Below, in pieces: positions 17,729-26,692 of a stretch of 42,436 nucleotides of DNA. This DNA is from Salinivibrio costicola subsp. costicola ATCC 33508 = LMG 11651 (lineage in GTDB: Bacteria > Pseudomonadota > Gammaproteobacteria > Enterobacterales > Vibrionaceae): positions 1-42,436 of the forward strand of contig AQOF01000017.1 of the NCBI GenBank assembly GCA_000565345.1, given 5' to 3'. Within the stretch, counting starts at the first letter, position 1. Each line of letters opens with the position of its first letter. Under the pieces are notes generated by a model. The model had not been told where the DNA came from, searched no databases, and saw only the letters and a program-made list of their open reading frames with translations. A program made the position numbers and the translations under genes.

Positions 17729-19318
17729 ATGTCAAATACACCGCTGCAACAGGAAGTTGATAAACGACGCACCTTTGCGATTATCTCGCACCCGGATGCG
17801 GGTAAAACCACCATTACTGAAAAAGTGCTGTTGTTCGGACGTGCGATTCAAACAGCCGGCACGGTCAAAGGGCGCGGCTCTAACCAGCATGCCAAGTCAG
17901 ATTGGATGGACATGGAAAAAGAGCGTGGGATCTCGGTGACCACCTCGGTGATGCAATTTCCTTACAACGACTGCTTGGTAAACCTGCTTGATACCCCAGG
18001 GCACGAGGATTTCTCGGAGGATACCTATCGAACATTGACGGCGGTTGACTCTTGTTTGATGGTCATTGATGCCGCGAAAGGGGTTGAGGACCGGACCCGT
18101 AAGCTGATGGAAGTGACTCGCCTTCGTGATACGCCGATCATCACCTTTATGAACAAATTGGATCGAGATATTCGCGATCCGATGGAGCTGCTTGATGAAG
18201 TCGAAAGTGAGCTCAATATTGCCTGTGCGCCAGTATCATGGCCAATTGGCTGCGGCAAAGGCTTCCAAGGTGTTTATCACATTCACCGTGATGAAAGCAT
18301 TCTCTATCAGTCTGGTCAGGGGCATAAAATCCAGGATGCCCGTATCATCAAGGGCTTGGACAACCCTGAGCTGGATGACGCAATTGGCGCTGACATTGCG
18401 CAAGATTTGCGTGACGAGCTGGAGTTGGTGATGGGGGCCTCGCATGAATTTGATCGTGAGCTGTTCTTAAGCGGTGAGCTGACGCCGGTATTCTTTGGTA
18501 CCGCACTGGGTAACTTCGGTGTGGATCATATGCTGGACGGCTTGACCGAGTGGGCGCCTAAGCCGATGGCGCGGTCAACTCATGATCGTGAAGTGAGTGC
18601 CGATGAAGATAAATTCTCAGGCTTTGTGTTTAAAATCCAAGCCAATATGGATCCACGTCACCGTGACCGTATTGCCTTTATGCGTATTGTCTCCGGTAAG
18701 TATCAGCAGGGAATGAAGCTGCGCCATGTACGTTTAGGCAAACAAATCAATATTTCTGATGCGGTGACCTTTATGGCAGGGGATCGGTCACGGGCTGAAG
18801 ATGCGTTTGCCGGCGATATTATTGGCCTGCATAACCATGGCACCATTCAGATTGGCGATACCTTTACCCAAGGAGAAGATCTTAAATTTGCCGGGATCCC
18901 GAACTTTGCGCCTGAGCTATTCCGTCGCATTCGTCTCAAAGATCCATTGCGTCAAAAGCAACTATTGAAAGGCCTCATTCAGTTATCTGAAGAGGGCGCG
19001 GTACAGGTATTCCGCCCGATGCAGTCGAACGATCTAATTGTTGGCGCGGTCGGTGTCCTGCAGTTTGATATGGTGGTGGCGCGCTTGAAAGCCGAGTATA
19101 ACGTTGACGCACTCTACGAGCCGATCAATGTCGCCACTGCGCGTTGGGTTGAGTGCAAGGATGAGAAGAAGCTGGATGAATTCCAGCGCAAAAATCAAGC
19201 TAATCTCGCGCTGGATGGCGGCGATAACCTGACCTATATCGCGCCGACGATGGTCAATCTCAACCTGACGCAAGAGCGTTTCCCAGACATTGATCTCAGA
19301 GCCACCCGTGAGCACTAA
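17729..19318 (+). CDS. prfC: Peptide chain release factor 3
   Basis: A 529-residue translational GTPase that recycles RF1/RF2 from the ribosome after termination. The GTPase motifs are all present: G1 AHPDAGKTT-type (SHPDAGKTT, residues about 20-28), switch I with [10 protein letters not shown]3 DTPGHEDF and G4 NKLDRD. Domain II ([21 protein letters not shown]) and the C-terminal domain III ([16 protein letters not shown]) are also present. Length equals that of E. coli RF3, with no breaks. The neighbour to the right is a TatD-family gene, as in other gammaproteobacteria. Confidence 0.97.
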   Translation: MSNTPLQQEVDKRRTFAIISHPDAGKTTITEKVLLFGRAIQTAGTVKGRGSNQHAKSDWMDMEKERGISVTTSVMQFPYNDCLVNLLDTPGHEDFSEDTYRTLTAVDSCLMVIDAAKGVEDRTRKLMEVTRLRDTPIITFMNKLDRDIRDPMELLDEVESELNIACAPVSWPIGCGKGFQGVYHIHRDESILYQSGQGHKIQDARIIKGLDNPELDDAIGADIAQDLRDELELVMGASHEFDRELFLSGELTPVFFGTALGNFGVDHMLDGLTEWAPKPMARSTHDREVSADEDKFSGFVFKIQANMDPRHRDRIAFMRIVSGKYQQGMKLRHVRLGKQINISDAVTFMAGDRSRAEDAFAGDIIGLHNHGTIQIGDTFTQGEDLKFAGIPNFAPELFRRIRLKDPLRQKQLLKGLIQLSEEGAVQVFRPMQSNDLIVGAVGVLQFDMVVARLKAEYNVDALYEPINVATARWVECKDEKKLDEFQRKNQANLALDGGDNLTYIAPTMVNLNLTQERFPDIDLRATREH

Positions 19319-19383
19319 GTGATCTTGGCTTATGTCAAAGACATCGCAGTGAGGTAGGCAAAGTGTCTTGTCCCACTGTGAAT

Positions 19384-19425
19384 GAGGGGTAAACCCTCTA
19401 TAATGCCGTCTATATAGACGGCATT
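19384..19425. repeat. Two adjacent hairpins, including a perfect 24-bp palindrome
   Basis: GAGGG-GTAAA-CCCTC (19384-19398) is followed by a perfect 24-bp palindrome at 19402-19425 (arms AATGCCGTCTAT and ATAGACGGCATT). There is no T run after it, so it is not a classical terminator on the plus strand. It may be an mRNA 3'-end stabiliser for prfC or an operator for the tatD gene. Confidence 0.6.
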
Positions 19426-19445
19426 CTACTCTCGAGAGGACAGCG

Positions 19446-19478
19446 ATGATGAAGGTGGTTTTGGCGGTTAAAGCATGA
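19446..19478 (+). CDS. Possible 10-residue upstream ORF coupled to tatD
   Basis: ATGATGAAGGTGG... encodes MMKVVLAVKA and ends in a TGA overlapping the TatD ATG (ATGA). A GAGAGGA Shine-Dalgarno-like sequence precedes it. The TatD start itself has no good RBS, so translation of this mini-ORF may feed ribosomes to it. A functional peptide is unlikely. Confidence 0.3.
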   Translation: MMKVVLAVKA

Positions 19479-20244
19479 TTGATACCCATTGTCACTTCGA
19501 TTTCTCCCCTTTTAATCAGGCGCCGGATCAGTACTGGCAAGCGGCGCGTGAGGTGGGCGTCACGCGCATGGTGGTACCGAGTGTCAATGAACAAAACTGG
19601 CCGGCGGTATTAGCGCTGACGGAACGTTTTGCTGAGATGTATGCTGGTTTGGGGTTACATCCATGTTTTCTCGATACGCACACAGACAACAGCCTCGCCG
19701 CATTAGAAGACGCGCTGGTATCACGGCCATTGTCCTGCGTGGCGGTCGGCGAAGCCGGTCTGGATTATTTTGTCGCGCACACTCCAGAGATGAAGCAGCG
19801 CCAGCACGCCTTACTTGATGGTCAGTTATGGCTTGCTCGCCGTTATGACTTACCCATTATTTTGCATAGCCGTCAATCTCATAACGACTTGCTGCGTCTG
19901 GTGAAAGCGTATCCTGGCGTGCGCGGTGTGCTGCATGCGTTTAGCGGTAGCGAGCAACAAGGCAAACAATTTATTGATGCTGGCTAATGCTCGGCGTGGG
20001 GGGCACCGTCACCTATGAGCGGGCGAATAAAACGCGTCAAGCTATCGCGCGCTTACCGCTCAACCATTTGCTCTTGGAAACCGATGCCCCTGACATGCCA
20101 CTTGCGGGATATCAAGGAAAACCCAACACACCCGCCCAGGTATCTCGGGTGGTCGATGTGGTCGCCGCGTTAAAAAGCTGTGATAGAGATCACCTGGTGG
20201 CCGAAACATCAGGCAATGCTGAAAGAATGTTTGGCTTTCACTAA
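19475..20244 (+). CDS. yjjV: TatD-family metal-dependent hydrolase, YjjV-like (one frame break)
   Basis: A putative metal-dependent DNase of the TatD family, TIM-barrel amidohydrolase fold, 256 residues when repaired. Metal ligands are visible in DTHCHFDF (residues 3-10), GEAGLDYF (E and D), ILHSRQ, LHAFSG and ETDAPDMPL. The last, with GYQGKPNTP, is typical of the YjjV subgroup. The frame is lost near 19985-19987 (GGCTAATGCTC). One added base, for instance T giving GGC-TTA-ATG, joins DAG to LMLGVGGTVTYERA; otherwise the product stops before the last metal ligand. It follows prfC as in E. coli and vibrios. Cellular role is not well defined. Confidence 0.85.
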
Positions 20245-20269
20245 GCGCGAACGTGCGTGAGACAAACGT

Positions 20270-20395
20270 TTGCGGTTGCATAAGCTCACAAAACTAGATC
20301 AAAGTCATACTTATTGATGCATTGCAAAATAGTTTTACAGCGAACTGTGATTGGAATATTACTTTAATGTGACTGCTCTGCGTATAATCCCTCCC
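20270..20395 (+). promoter_or_regulatory. nupC promoter with putative CRP and CytR elements
   Basis: A perfect TATAAT at 20383-20388 sits 67 bases before the nupC ATG. A TGTGA half-site at 20346-20350 would centre a CRP site near 20353.5, about -41.5 relative to a start near 20395, the class II position, although the right half-site is poor. GTTGCAT at 20275-20281 and TGCATTGC around 20318-20325 resemble CytR half-sites. Nucleoside transporters and deo genes in this group are known CRP/CytR targets. Confidence 0.5.
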
Positions 20396-20454
20396 CGGAA
20401 GCCAAATTCCACTCTGTCGAGACGCCAACTTTTTACTTTGAGGATGCCAATACT

Positions 20455-21741
20455 ATGAGCCTGCTGATGAGCGTAATCGGGATGGTTGTACTGCTAGGAA
20501 TAGCTGTTCTCCTTTCTGATAATCGCAAAGCCATTAACCTCCGTACCGTGGGTGGCGCATTTGCTATCCAACTCTTTTTCGGTGCTTTCGTACTGTATGT
20601 CGACGTAGGTCGTGACATTCTTTACGGCGCATCACAATACGTTGCCAACGTCATCGCATATGGTGACGAAGGGATCAGCTTCATCTTTGGTGGACTGGTT
20701 TCTGACAAAATGTTTGAACTGTTCGGCGGTGGCGGTTTCGTCTTCGCACTGAAAGTTCTGCCTGTTATCGTATTCTTCTCATCACTGATCAGTGTGCTTT
20801 ACTACCTGGGTATTATGCAGGTTGTGATTAACGTACTCGGTGGTGGTTTGCAAAAAGCCTTGGGGACCTCGCGTGCCGAATCCATGTCTGCGACTGCGAA
20901 CATCTTCGTGGGTCAAACAGAAGCGCCTCTCGTGATTCGTCCGTTTGTCCCGCGCATGACCCAATCAGAGCTGTTTGCCGTGATGTGTGGTGGTCTTGCC
21001 TCTGTCGCCGGTGGTGTATTGGCCGGTTATGCGTCAATGGGTGTTCCCCTCGAGTACTTGATTGCCGCTTCATTTATGGCGGCGCCTGGTGGTCTGTTGT
21101 TTGCTAAAATCATCAAGCCAGAAACTGAAGAGCCAGTTGAACAAATGGCCGATGCCACCGCAGAAGGCGTTGAAAAGCCAGCTAACGTCATCGATGCCGC
21201 TGCTGGTGGTGCCTCTTCAGGTATGCAACTGGCCCTGAACGTGGGTGCAATGCTACTTGCCTTTATCGGTTTGATTGCTCTTATCAACGGTATGCTAGGT
21301 GGTATCGGCGGTTGGTTTGGTTATCCAGACATCACACTTGAGCTGATCCTGGGTTACTTGTTTGCCCCATTTGCGTTCCTTATCGGTGTGCCATGGGAAG
21401 AAGCAGTGGTTGCCGGCTCTTTCATCGGTCAGAAGATCGTCGTCAACGAATTTGTCGCTTACCTCAACTTCACCCAATATCTTGGCGATAACGCACAAGT
21501 TGTTGCGGCAACGGGTGTTGAGATGACGGAGAAAACCAAAGCGATTATCTCATTCGCATTGTGTGGTTTTGCTAACTTGTCATCGGTGGCCATTTTGCTT
21601 GGCGGTCTCGGTGGTCTGGCGCCTAGCCGTCGTCCAGAGATTGCACGCTTTGGTGTCAAAGCGGTGGTTGCTGGTACCTTGTCTAACCTGATGGCGGCAA
21701 CGATTGCGGGTCTATTTGTGACCTTAACCCTTGCAGGTTAA
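20455..21741 (+). CDS. nupC: Concentrative nucleoside transporter (NupC family)
   Basis: A 428-residue inner-membrane nucleoside/cation symporter of the CNT family. It has about nine hydrophobic segments and family marks GQTEAPLVIRPF (substrate-binding loop; residues about 160-175), the loop with MCGGLASVAGGVLAGY, PFAFLIGVPWEEA and the C-terminal CGFANLSSVAILLGGLGGLAPSRR. An acidic linker (KPETEEPVEQ) lies between transmembrane blocks, making it slightly longer than E. coli NupC. It imports nucleosides for the deo enzymes encoded just downstream. The gene is intact. Confidence 0.95.
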   Translation: MSLLMSVIGMVVLLGIAVLLSDNRKAINLRTVGGAFAIQLFFGAFVLYVDVGRDILYGASQYVANVIAYGDEGISFIFGGLVSDKMFELFGGGGFVFALKVLPVIVFFSSLISVLYYLGIMQVVINVLGGGLQKALGTSRAESMSATANIFVGQTEAPLVIRPFVPRMTQSELFAVMCGGLASVAGGVLAGYASMGVPLEYLIAASFMAAPGGLLFAKIIKPETEEPVEQMADATAEGVEKPANVIDAAAGGASSGMQLALNVGAMLLAFIGLIALINGMLGGIGGWFGYPDITLELILGYLFAPFAFLIGVPWEEAVVAGSFIGQKIVVNEFVAYLNFTQYLGDNAQVVAATGVEMTEKTKAIISFALCGFANLSSVAILLGGLGGLAPSRRPEIARFGVKAVVAGTLSNLMAATIAGLFVTLTLAG

Positions 21742-21789
21742 TCAGCTAATTACTGACTCAGCTAATTACGGACTCAGCTAATTACGGAC
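21742..21789. repeat. Three tandem copies of a 16-bp unit after nupC
   Basis: Units of TCAGCTAATTACKGAC at 21742-21757, 21758-21773 and 21774-21789 start immediately after the nupC stop codon. The second and third are identical and the first differs by one base. Each contains TAA. The array lies between the gene and its terminator. Confidence 0.9.
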
Positions 21790-21808
21790 TAAGTATAAAC
21801 CGATTAAA

Positions 21809-21843
21809 ACGTCACACAGTGAATCTGTGTGGCGTTTTTTTTA
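21809..21843 (+). terminator. nupC terminator
   Basis: An 11-bp stem (21809-21819 with 21825-21835, one G-T pair) with loop TGAAT is followed by eight or nine T. Confidence 0.85.
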
Positions 21844-21909
21844 TAGGGTGTATACTCAGGGAGTATCCGATAAATAAAGTGAAGCTGGTTAACAAAATAA
21901 GGAAAAACG

Positions 21910-22080
21910 ATGCAGGAAGTGCTCCTTGCGGTAGTCGCCGGGTTTTTAGTCGGTGTTTTGTTTAGTGCGATCAAGTTACCTATCCCCGCGCCACCGGTTT
22001 TGTCGGGCGTGATGGGGATTGTTGGTGTCTACTTAGGTGGGATCGGCTACCAGTGGATTATCGAACGGTTTTTCAGCTAA
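21910..22080 (+). CDS. XapX-type small membrane protein (DUF1427)
   Basis: A 56-residue protein with two transmembrane helices separated by a KLPIPAPP turn, then GVMGIVGVYLGGIGYQWI. This is the XapX/DUF1427 pattern, named from the E. coli xapABR xanthosine locus, where its role is unknown. AAGGAAAAACG precedes the ATG. Its place between a nucleoside transporter and deoC supports some link to nucleoside metabolism. The function itself is not established. Confidence 0.85.
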   Translation: MQEVLLAVVAGFLVGVLFSAIKLPIPAPPVLSGVMGIVGVYLGGIGYQWIIERFFS

Positions 22081-22449
22081 CCCGTATTGATTCTGCCAAT
22101 CAACACTGTATTTTCCAACAGAAACGGTAAAAACTAGTTTTGCCGAAACGGCGTTGGTAAAATAAGTGAAGGCCGTCAAAGTTTGGTGGCGCCACAATCT
22201 TTATTTTCCTCTTATGGTTAGCAACAAAGGTGTGGCTAGCCCCAATCGAAAACGTCCAATGGTAGAACTGCGAACACAAATGTGTTTGCACGCGGCAACA
22301 AGGATGGTTGGTTGAAGGCGACGCAAGGTCCAGCCTCAAACTTCATGGAGCCAAGTCCGCTGAGCAGCAACCGGCTACAAGTGACGGTTGCCAACACAGT
22401 GGCCAACCCAATACCTGTTTGGCAAAAGAATGAGGACTGGAGATATCCA
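22081..22449 (+). promoter_or_regulatory. deo operon upstream region with several palindromes
   Basis: 369 bases without a gene before deoC. Candidate operators are TTGATT-N5-AATCAA (22087-22103), GTGGCGCCAC (a perfect 10-bp palindrome near 22189-22200) and AACACA-AA-TGTGTT (near 22273-22286). Close to deoC two overlapping hairpins occur: GCAACCG with CGGTTGC (22367-22391), and GGTTGCCA with TGGCCAACC (22386-22408). They share bases and cannot form together. E. coli deo is controlled by DeoR, CytR and CRP from two promoters; which of these act here cannot be read. No -10/-35 pair is convincing. Confidence 0.45.
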
Positions 22450-23226
22450 ATGAACGAATTACATACCGCGGCCCTACGCGCACTCAAATTAATGGATCTG
22501 ACCACGCTGAATGATGATGACACCGATGAAAAAGTGATCACCCTGTGTCAGAACGCGAAAACGGCTGTTGGTAATACGGCTGCTGTCTGCATTTATCCGC
22601 GCTTTATTCCGATTGCGAAAAAAACATTACGCGAACAAGGCACGCCAGATGTCCGTATCGCGACCGTGACTAATTTCCCCCATGGCAATGATGACATTGA
22701 TATTGCGGTAGCAGAAACCCAAGCTGCCGTTGCCTATGGCGCCGATGAAGTGGACGTTGTTTTTCCATACCGTGCGCTGATTGCTGGTGACGAAAGTACT
22801 GGCGCTGAGCTGGTGAAACAGTGTAAAGCGGCATGTGGTGACAAGGTGTTGCTTAAAGTGATCATCGAAACCGGTGAACTTAAAACTGAGGCGTTGATCA
22901 AGCGCGCCTCGGAGATTGCCATTGAGGCGGGGGCAGATTTTATCAAAACCTCTACCGGTAAAGTGGCTGTCAATGCCACGCCTGAAGCGGCTGAGATCAT
23001 GCTGAATGTAATCAAAGACAAAGGCGTTGCAGCACGTGTTGGCTTTAAGCCAGCCGGTGGCGTGCGCACCGCAGAAGATGCGCAGCAATACCTGGCTATG
23101 GCCGATCGCATTCTCGGCGACCAATGGGCCGATAACCGCCACTATCGTTTTGGCGCATCTAGCTTGTTGGCGAACTTACTCCACACCTTGGGTGAAGGCG
23201 AAAAAGCGGCTGAAGGTGGCTATTAA
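22450..23226 (+). CDS. deoC: Deoxyribose-phosphate aldolase
   Basis: 258 residues; cleaves deoxyribose 5-phosphate to acetaldehyde and glyceraldehyde 3-phosphate. Class I aldolase marks are present: the Schiff-base lysine in [24 protein letters not shown] (K of TSTGK) and the conserved [10 protein letters not shown]. The N-terminus matches E. coli from [23 protein letters not shown] chose ATG 22450 (GAGG-N5-GGAG upstream) over ATG 22282, because the extra 56 residues are not part of the family. First gene of deoCAB. Confidence 0.96.
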   Translation: MNELHTAALRALKLMDLTTLNDDDTDEKVITLCQNAKTAVGNTAAVCIYPRFIPIAKKTLREQGTPDVRIATVTNFPHGNDDIDIAVAETQAAVAYGADEVDVVFPYRALIAGDESTGAELVKQCKAACGDKVLLKVIIETGELKTEALIKRASEIAIEAGADFIKTSTGKVAVNATPEAAEIMLNVIKDKGVAARVGFKPAGGVRTAEDAQQYLAMADRILGDQWADNRHYRFGASSLLANLLHTLGEGEKAAEGGY

Positions 23227-23309
23227 GTAAGTTGCCACTCACCCAAACGGTAGGGCGAGCGAGGATCGTGTACTCGGTCGCTCACGTATTGTGCTGGTAA
23301 GGAGGATGC

Positions 23310-24641
23310 ATGATCTTACCTCAGGAAATTATTCGTAAGAAGCGCGACAACATCGCGTTAAGCAAAGAAGAAATTTATTCGTTCATCCAGGGTGTTGCGA
23401 ATGACTCAGTGTCGGAAGGCCAAATTGCTGCATTTGCGATGGCGATTTACTTCAATGATATGACCATGGATGAACGTGTGGCTCTGACCTGTGCGATGCG
23501 CGATTCCGGTATGACCATCGATTGGTCACACATGCATTTTGATGGCCCAATCGTGGATAAGCACTCGACAGGGGGCGTTGGTGATGTGACCTCGTTAATG
23601 CTGGGCCCAATGGTGGCGGCATGCGGTGGTTATGTGCCGATGATTTCAGGCCGTGGCTTAGGCCATACCGGCGGCACACTTGATAAACTGGAGTCTATTC
23701 CGGGTTATAACATCATGCCAAGCAACCAGGTGTTTGGTGATGTCACACGTGATGCTGGCGTAGCGATCATTGGCCAAACTGGCTCTTTGGCACCGGCCGA
23801 TAAACGTGTGTATGCCACCCGAGATGTCACCGCCACCGTTGACAATATCTCATTGATCACGGCGTCAATCTTGTCGAAAAAGCTCGCGGCAGGTCTCGAT
23901 GCTTTGGTCATGGATGTCAAAGTAGGATCGGGGGCGTTTATGCCCACGTATCAAGATTCAGAGGCGCTGGCGAAATCGATTGTGGGCGTGGCCAATGGCG
24001 CCGGCACCAAAACCAGTGCGTTGCTCACTGATATGAACCAAGTGTTGGCATCGTCGGCGGGAAATGCATTGGAAGTGAAAGAAGCGGTCGACTTTTTGAC
24101 CGGTCGTTACCGCAACCCTCGCCTGTACAATGTGACCATGGCACTGTGTGCGGATATGCTGGTGGTGAGCGGGCTGGCGTCAGATGTGACGCAAGCGAAA
24201 CAAAAATTGGATCACGCATTGGATAGCGGTCGTGCTGCCGAGTGTTTTGCCAAAATGGTCGTAGGCCTAGGGGGTCCCTCTGACTTTGTCGAGTCGCCGG
24301 ATCAATACCTGGCCAAAGCGTCAGTCATTAAGCCTGTCTATGCCGACCGTGCTGGAACGGTCAACGCGATGGATACGCGGGGATTGGGCATGGCTATTAT
24401 AGAAATAGGTGGCGGCCGTCGGGTTGCCAGCGATAAAATTGATTATGCCGTTGGGTTGAACGAAATGATTCGTCTGGGGCAAAACGTGGATGAGCAAACA
24501 CCGCTCGCCATGCTCCACGCTCAAACTGAAGAGCAATGGCAACAAGCGGCCAATGCGGTGCGAACCGCAGTAAAAGTAGCTGATGAGGCACCCAATTCTA
24601 CGCCGGACGTATATCGTCGTATCAGCTTACAAGACGTCTAA
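23310..24641 (+). CDS. deoA: Thymidine phosphorylase
   Basis: A 443-residue glycosyltransferase-family phosphorylase that releases thymine and deoxyribose 1-phosphate from thymidine. Diagnostic features: [18 protein letters not shown] (phosphate/thymidine site), [20 protein letters not shown], and [28 protein letters not shown] lies six bases before the ATG. It is 83 bases after deoC, and its stop overlaps the next possible ATG by one base. The frame is intact. Confidence 0.97.
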   Translation: MILPQEIIRKKRDNIALSKEEIYSFIQGVANDSVSEGQIAAFAMAIYFNDMTMDERVALTCAMRDSGMTIDWSHMHFDGPIVDKHSTGGVGDVTSLMLGPMVAACGGYVPMISGRGLGHTGGTLDKLESIPGYNIMPSNQVFGDVTRDAGVAIIGQTGSLAPADKRVYATRDVTATVDNISLITASILSKKLAAGLDALVMDVKVGSGAFMPTYQDSEALAKSIVGVANGAGTKTSALLTDMNQVLASSAGNALEVKEAVDFLTGRYRNPRLYNVTMALCADMLVVSGLASDVTQAKQKLDHALDSGRAAECFAKMVVGLGGPSDFVESPDQYLAKASVIKPVYADRAGTVNAMDTRGLGMAIIEIGGGRRVASDKIDYAVGLNEMIRLGQNVDEQTPLAMLHAQTEEQWQQAANAVRTAVKVADEAPNSTPDVYRRISLQDV

Positions 24642-24652
24642 TGGAGGCGATC

Positions 24653-25871
24653 ATGAAACGCGCAATTGTATTAGTTTTAGACTCATTTGGTATTGGCGCC
24701 ACTGAAGACGCCGTAAAATTTGGTGACCAAGGCGCTAACACCCTTGGCCACATCGCACAAGCGTGCGCAAAAGGTGAAGCCGACAACGCCGATCGCAAAG
24801 GTCCACTGTCTTTGCCTAACATGACCAAACTTGGACTCGGCAAAGCCTGTGAAGAATCATCAGATTATTTCCCTGAAGGACTGGATCCTCACGCCGAGAT
24901 CATTGGTGCTTATGCGCATGCCAAAGAGCTGTCGTCAGGGAAAGATACCCCATCTGGCCACTGGGAAATTGCCGGTGTGCCTGTCTTGTTTGAGTGGGGG
25001 TATTTTTCTGATTTGACCAATAGCTTCCCAGAAGTACTGCTTGACCGCATTGTTGAGCGTGCAGGGCTACCGGTTATATCGGTAACTGCCATGCATCGGG
25101 AACGCAGGTGCTCGACGATCTTGGTGAAGAGCACATGAAAACCGGGAAACCGATCTTCTATACCTCGGCAGACTCTGTGTTCCAGATTGCCTGCCACGAA
25201 GACACCTTTGGGCTAGACAATCTGTATGATCTTTGCCAGATCGTGCGTGAAGAGCTGGAAGACTACAACATTGGCCGTGTGATTGCGCGCCCGTTTGTTG
25301 GTCCAGGTAAAGGCCAGTTCGAGCGTACCGGTAACCGCCGTGATTTATCGGTTGAGCCACCGTCAGCCACCGTACTGCAAAAAATTGTCGATGAGAAAGG
25401 CGGTGATGTCATTTCTATTGGTAAGATTGCTGATATTTATGCTCACTGTGGGATCACCAAGAAAATCAAAGCAACTGGCCTTGAAGCGCTGTTTGATGCC
25501 ACTAAAGATGCGATCAAAGAAGCGGGCGACAATAGCTTAGTCTTCACTAACTTTGTCGACTTTGATTCCGCCTATGGTCACCGTCGTAATGTTGCCGGCT
25601 ATGCAGCTGCACTCGAGTATTTCGACCGCCGCTTGCCTGAAATTATGGCGATGTTGGAAGACGATGATGTGCTGCTACTGACTGCAGACCACGGCTGTGA
25701 TCCAACCTGGCCAGGTACGGATCATACTCGTGAGCACATCCCAGCATTGGTCTATGGTAAAAAAGTGCCAGCTGCTCGCTAGGTCGCCGCGAAACATTTG
25801 CGGATATTGGCCAATCGTTGGCACAGTATTTTGATACCTCACCAATGGATTACGGCAAGTCATTCTTGTAA
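24653..25871 (+). CDS. deoB: Phosphopentomutase (two frame breaks)
   Basis: Converts (deoxy)ribose 1-phosphate to the 5-phosphate; alkaline-phosphatase-superfamily, Mn-dependent, 406 residues when repaired (E. coli 407). The start at ATG 24653 ([24 protein letters not shown] upstream) fits the family better than ATG 24641. Metal ligands are in LDSFGIGA, HCxxDHG-type [18 protein letters not shown] and the Y/H cluster near the end. Break one is near 25071: GG should be GGG, restoring [23 protein letters not shown]. Break two is near 25776: one extra base, e.g. CC for C, reads through the TAG at 25780 to [18 protein letters not shown] and ends at 25871. Two losses in one essential-to-pathway gene argue for sequence error. 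Confidence 0.9.
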
Positions 25872-25892
25872 TCGTCTCCGAGTGATCGCAAT

Positions 25893-25925
25893 AAAAAGAG
25901 ATGGCAGCATGCCATCTCTTTTTTT
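25893..25925. terminator. Terminator after deoB
   Basis: AAAAAGAGATGGC-AGCAT-GCCATCTCTTTTTTT is a 10-bp or longer perfect stem with A and T runs on the two sides. It ends the deo operon on the plus strand and could also stop ahpA transcripts on the minus strand. No deoD follows. Confidence 0.88.
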
Positions 25926-25967
25926 GTTGCCTATCTAACTGATTAGATTGCCGACACTATGATGGCG

Positions 25968-26561
25968 TTACCAAGGCAGTATGCGTGATCGGTTGTCGCG
26001 CCGTAGTAGCATGGCCATCAATAGCGCGCCGAGAAACAGCGCCAGTCCCAGTAGGGCACGAAGCTCAGTAATGGTCGATTGGATCTGTTGTTTGGCATGA
26101 TCAATCACCGATTGGTGTTCAAGCGTGAGGCGTAAAAAGCCGATAATATCGCCATCACGGCTAATGGGCGTCATTAATTGCTGTCGTCCTTCGCTTTCGA
26201 GTCCAAGCGGCGTGGTGAGGCCCACGGCGGTTTCAAGCGGCAACGCATGGGTAGAGCGGACAACGGGGCGCCCGTTAAGTTGATAAAAGCTGGCATCGCG
26301 AATCAAAGGCTCGGTCGCTAGCTGGTCGGCGAGGGTTTGCAGTGGCTGGTAATTTTTGTCGACCAATGCATCATAGGCTTGCGCGCCGATTTGACGTGTC
26401 ATTAACTGGGCGAGCTGATCGGTTTGCTGATAAAGCGCTTGATACTGGCGTTGGCTTAAGGTCGTACTATAGAGCATTAACGCCGCAATGGCACTGAATG
26501 CACTGATCAGAATTCCCCACCGAGTGGTTCGCCGTAGCGCTTTGCGCGAAATTGAAAACAT
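25968..26561 (-). CDS. ahpA: AhpA/YtjB (Smp)-family membrane protein
   Basis: 197 residues with an N-terminal transmembrane helix (about 15-36), a periplasmic region (about 37-165) and a C-terminal transmembrane helix (about 168-188, LLGLALFLGALLMAML) followed by RRDNRSR. This is the SMP_2 family, encoded next to serB on the opposite strand throughout gammaproteobacteria (E. coli ytjB). Biochemical role unclear. The periplasmic domain may be sensory, but no output domain is attached. The gene is intact. Confidence 0.85.
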   Translation of the reverse strand: MFSISRKALRRTTRWGILISAFSAIAALMLYSTTLSQRQYQALYQQTDQLAQLMTRQIGAQAYDALVDKNYQPLQTLADQLATEPLIRDASFYQLNGRPVVRSTHALPLETAVGLTTPLGLESEGRQQLMTPISRDGDIIGFLRLTLEHQSVIDHAKQQIQSTITELRALLGLALFLGALLMAMLLRRDNRSRILPW

Positions 26562-26692
26562 ACCTACCTCAAAGCCGTGTTGACGGCGTAATTAGCACTG
26601 GAGCTGAGTACACTTTTTATGGTATCACAGCCTTATCTCGATTGTTTTATTGACGAGGCTCTGCTTGAGAGCTGAAAAGGAAAATACTGACC

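Noticed and set aside
22120-22165. Integron attC-like site in the CCAAC...GTTGG hairpin before deoC
   Set aside because: The arms are short, the R-box/L-box order does not fit and there is no cassette structure around it.
22282-22449. Upstream extension of deoC from ATG 22282
   Set aside because: The extra residues do not resemble the aldolase family; ATG 22450 has a good RBS and matches the family N-terminus.
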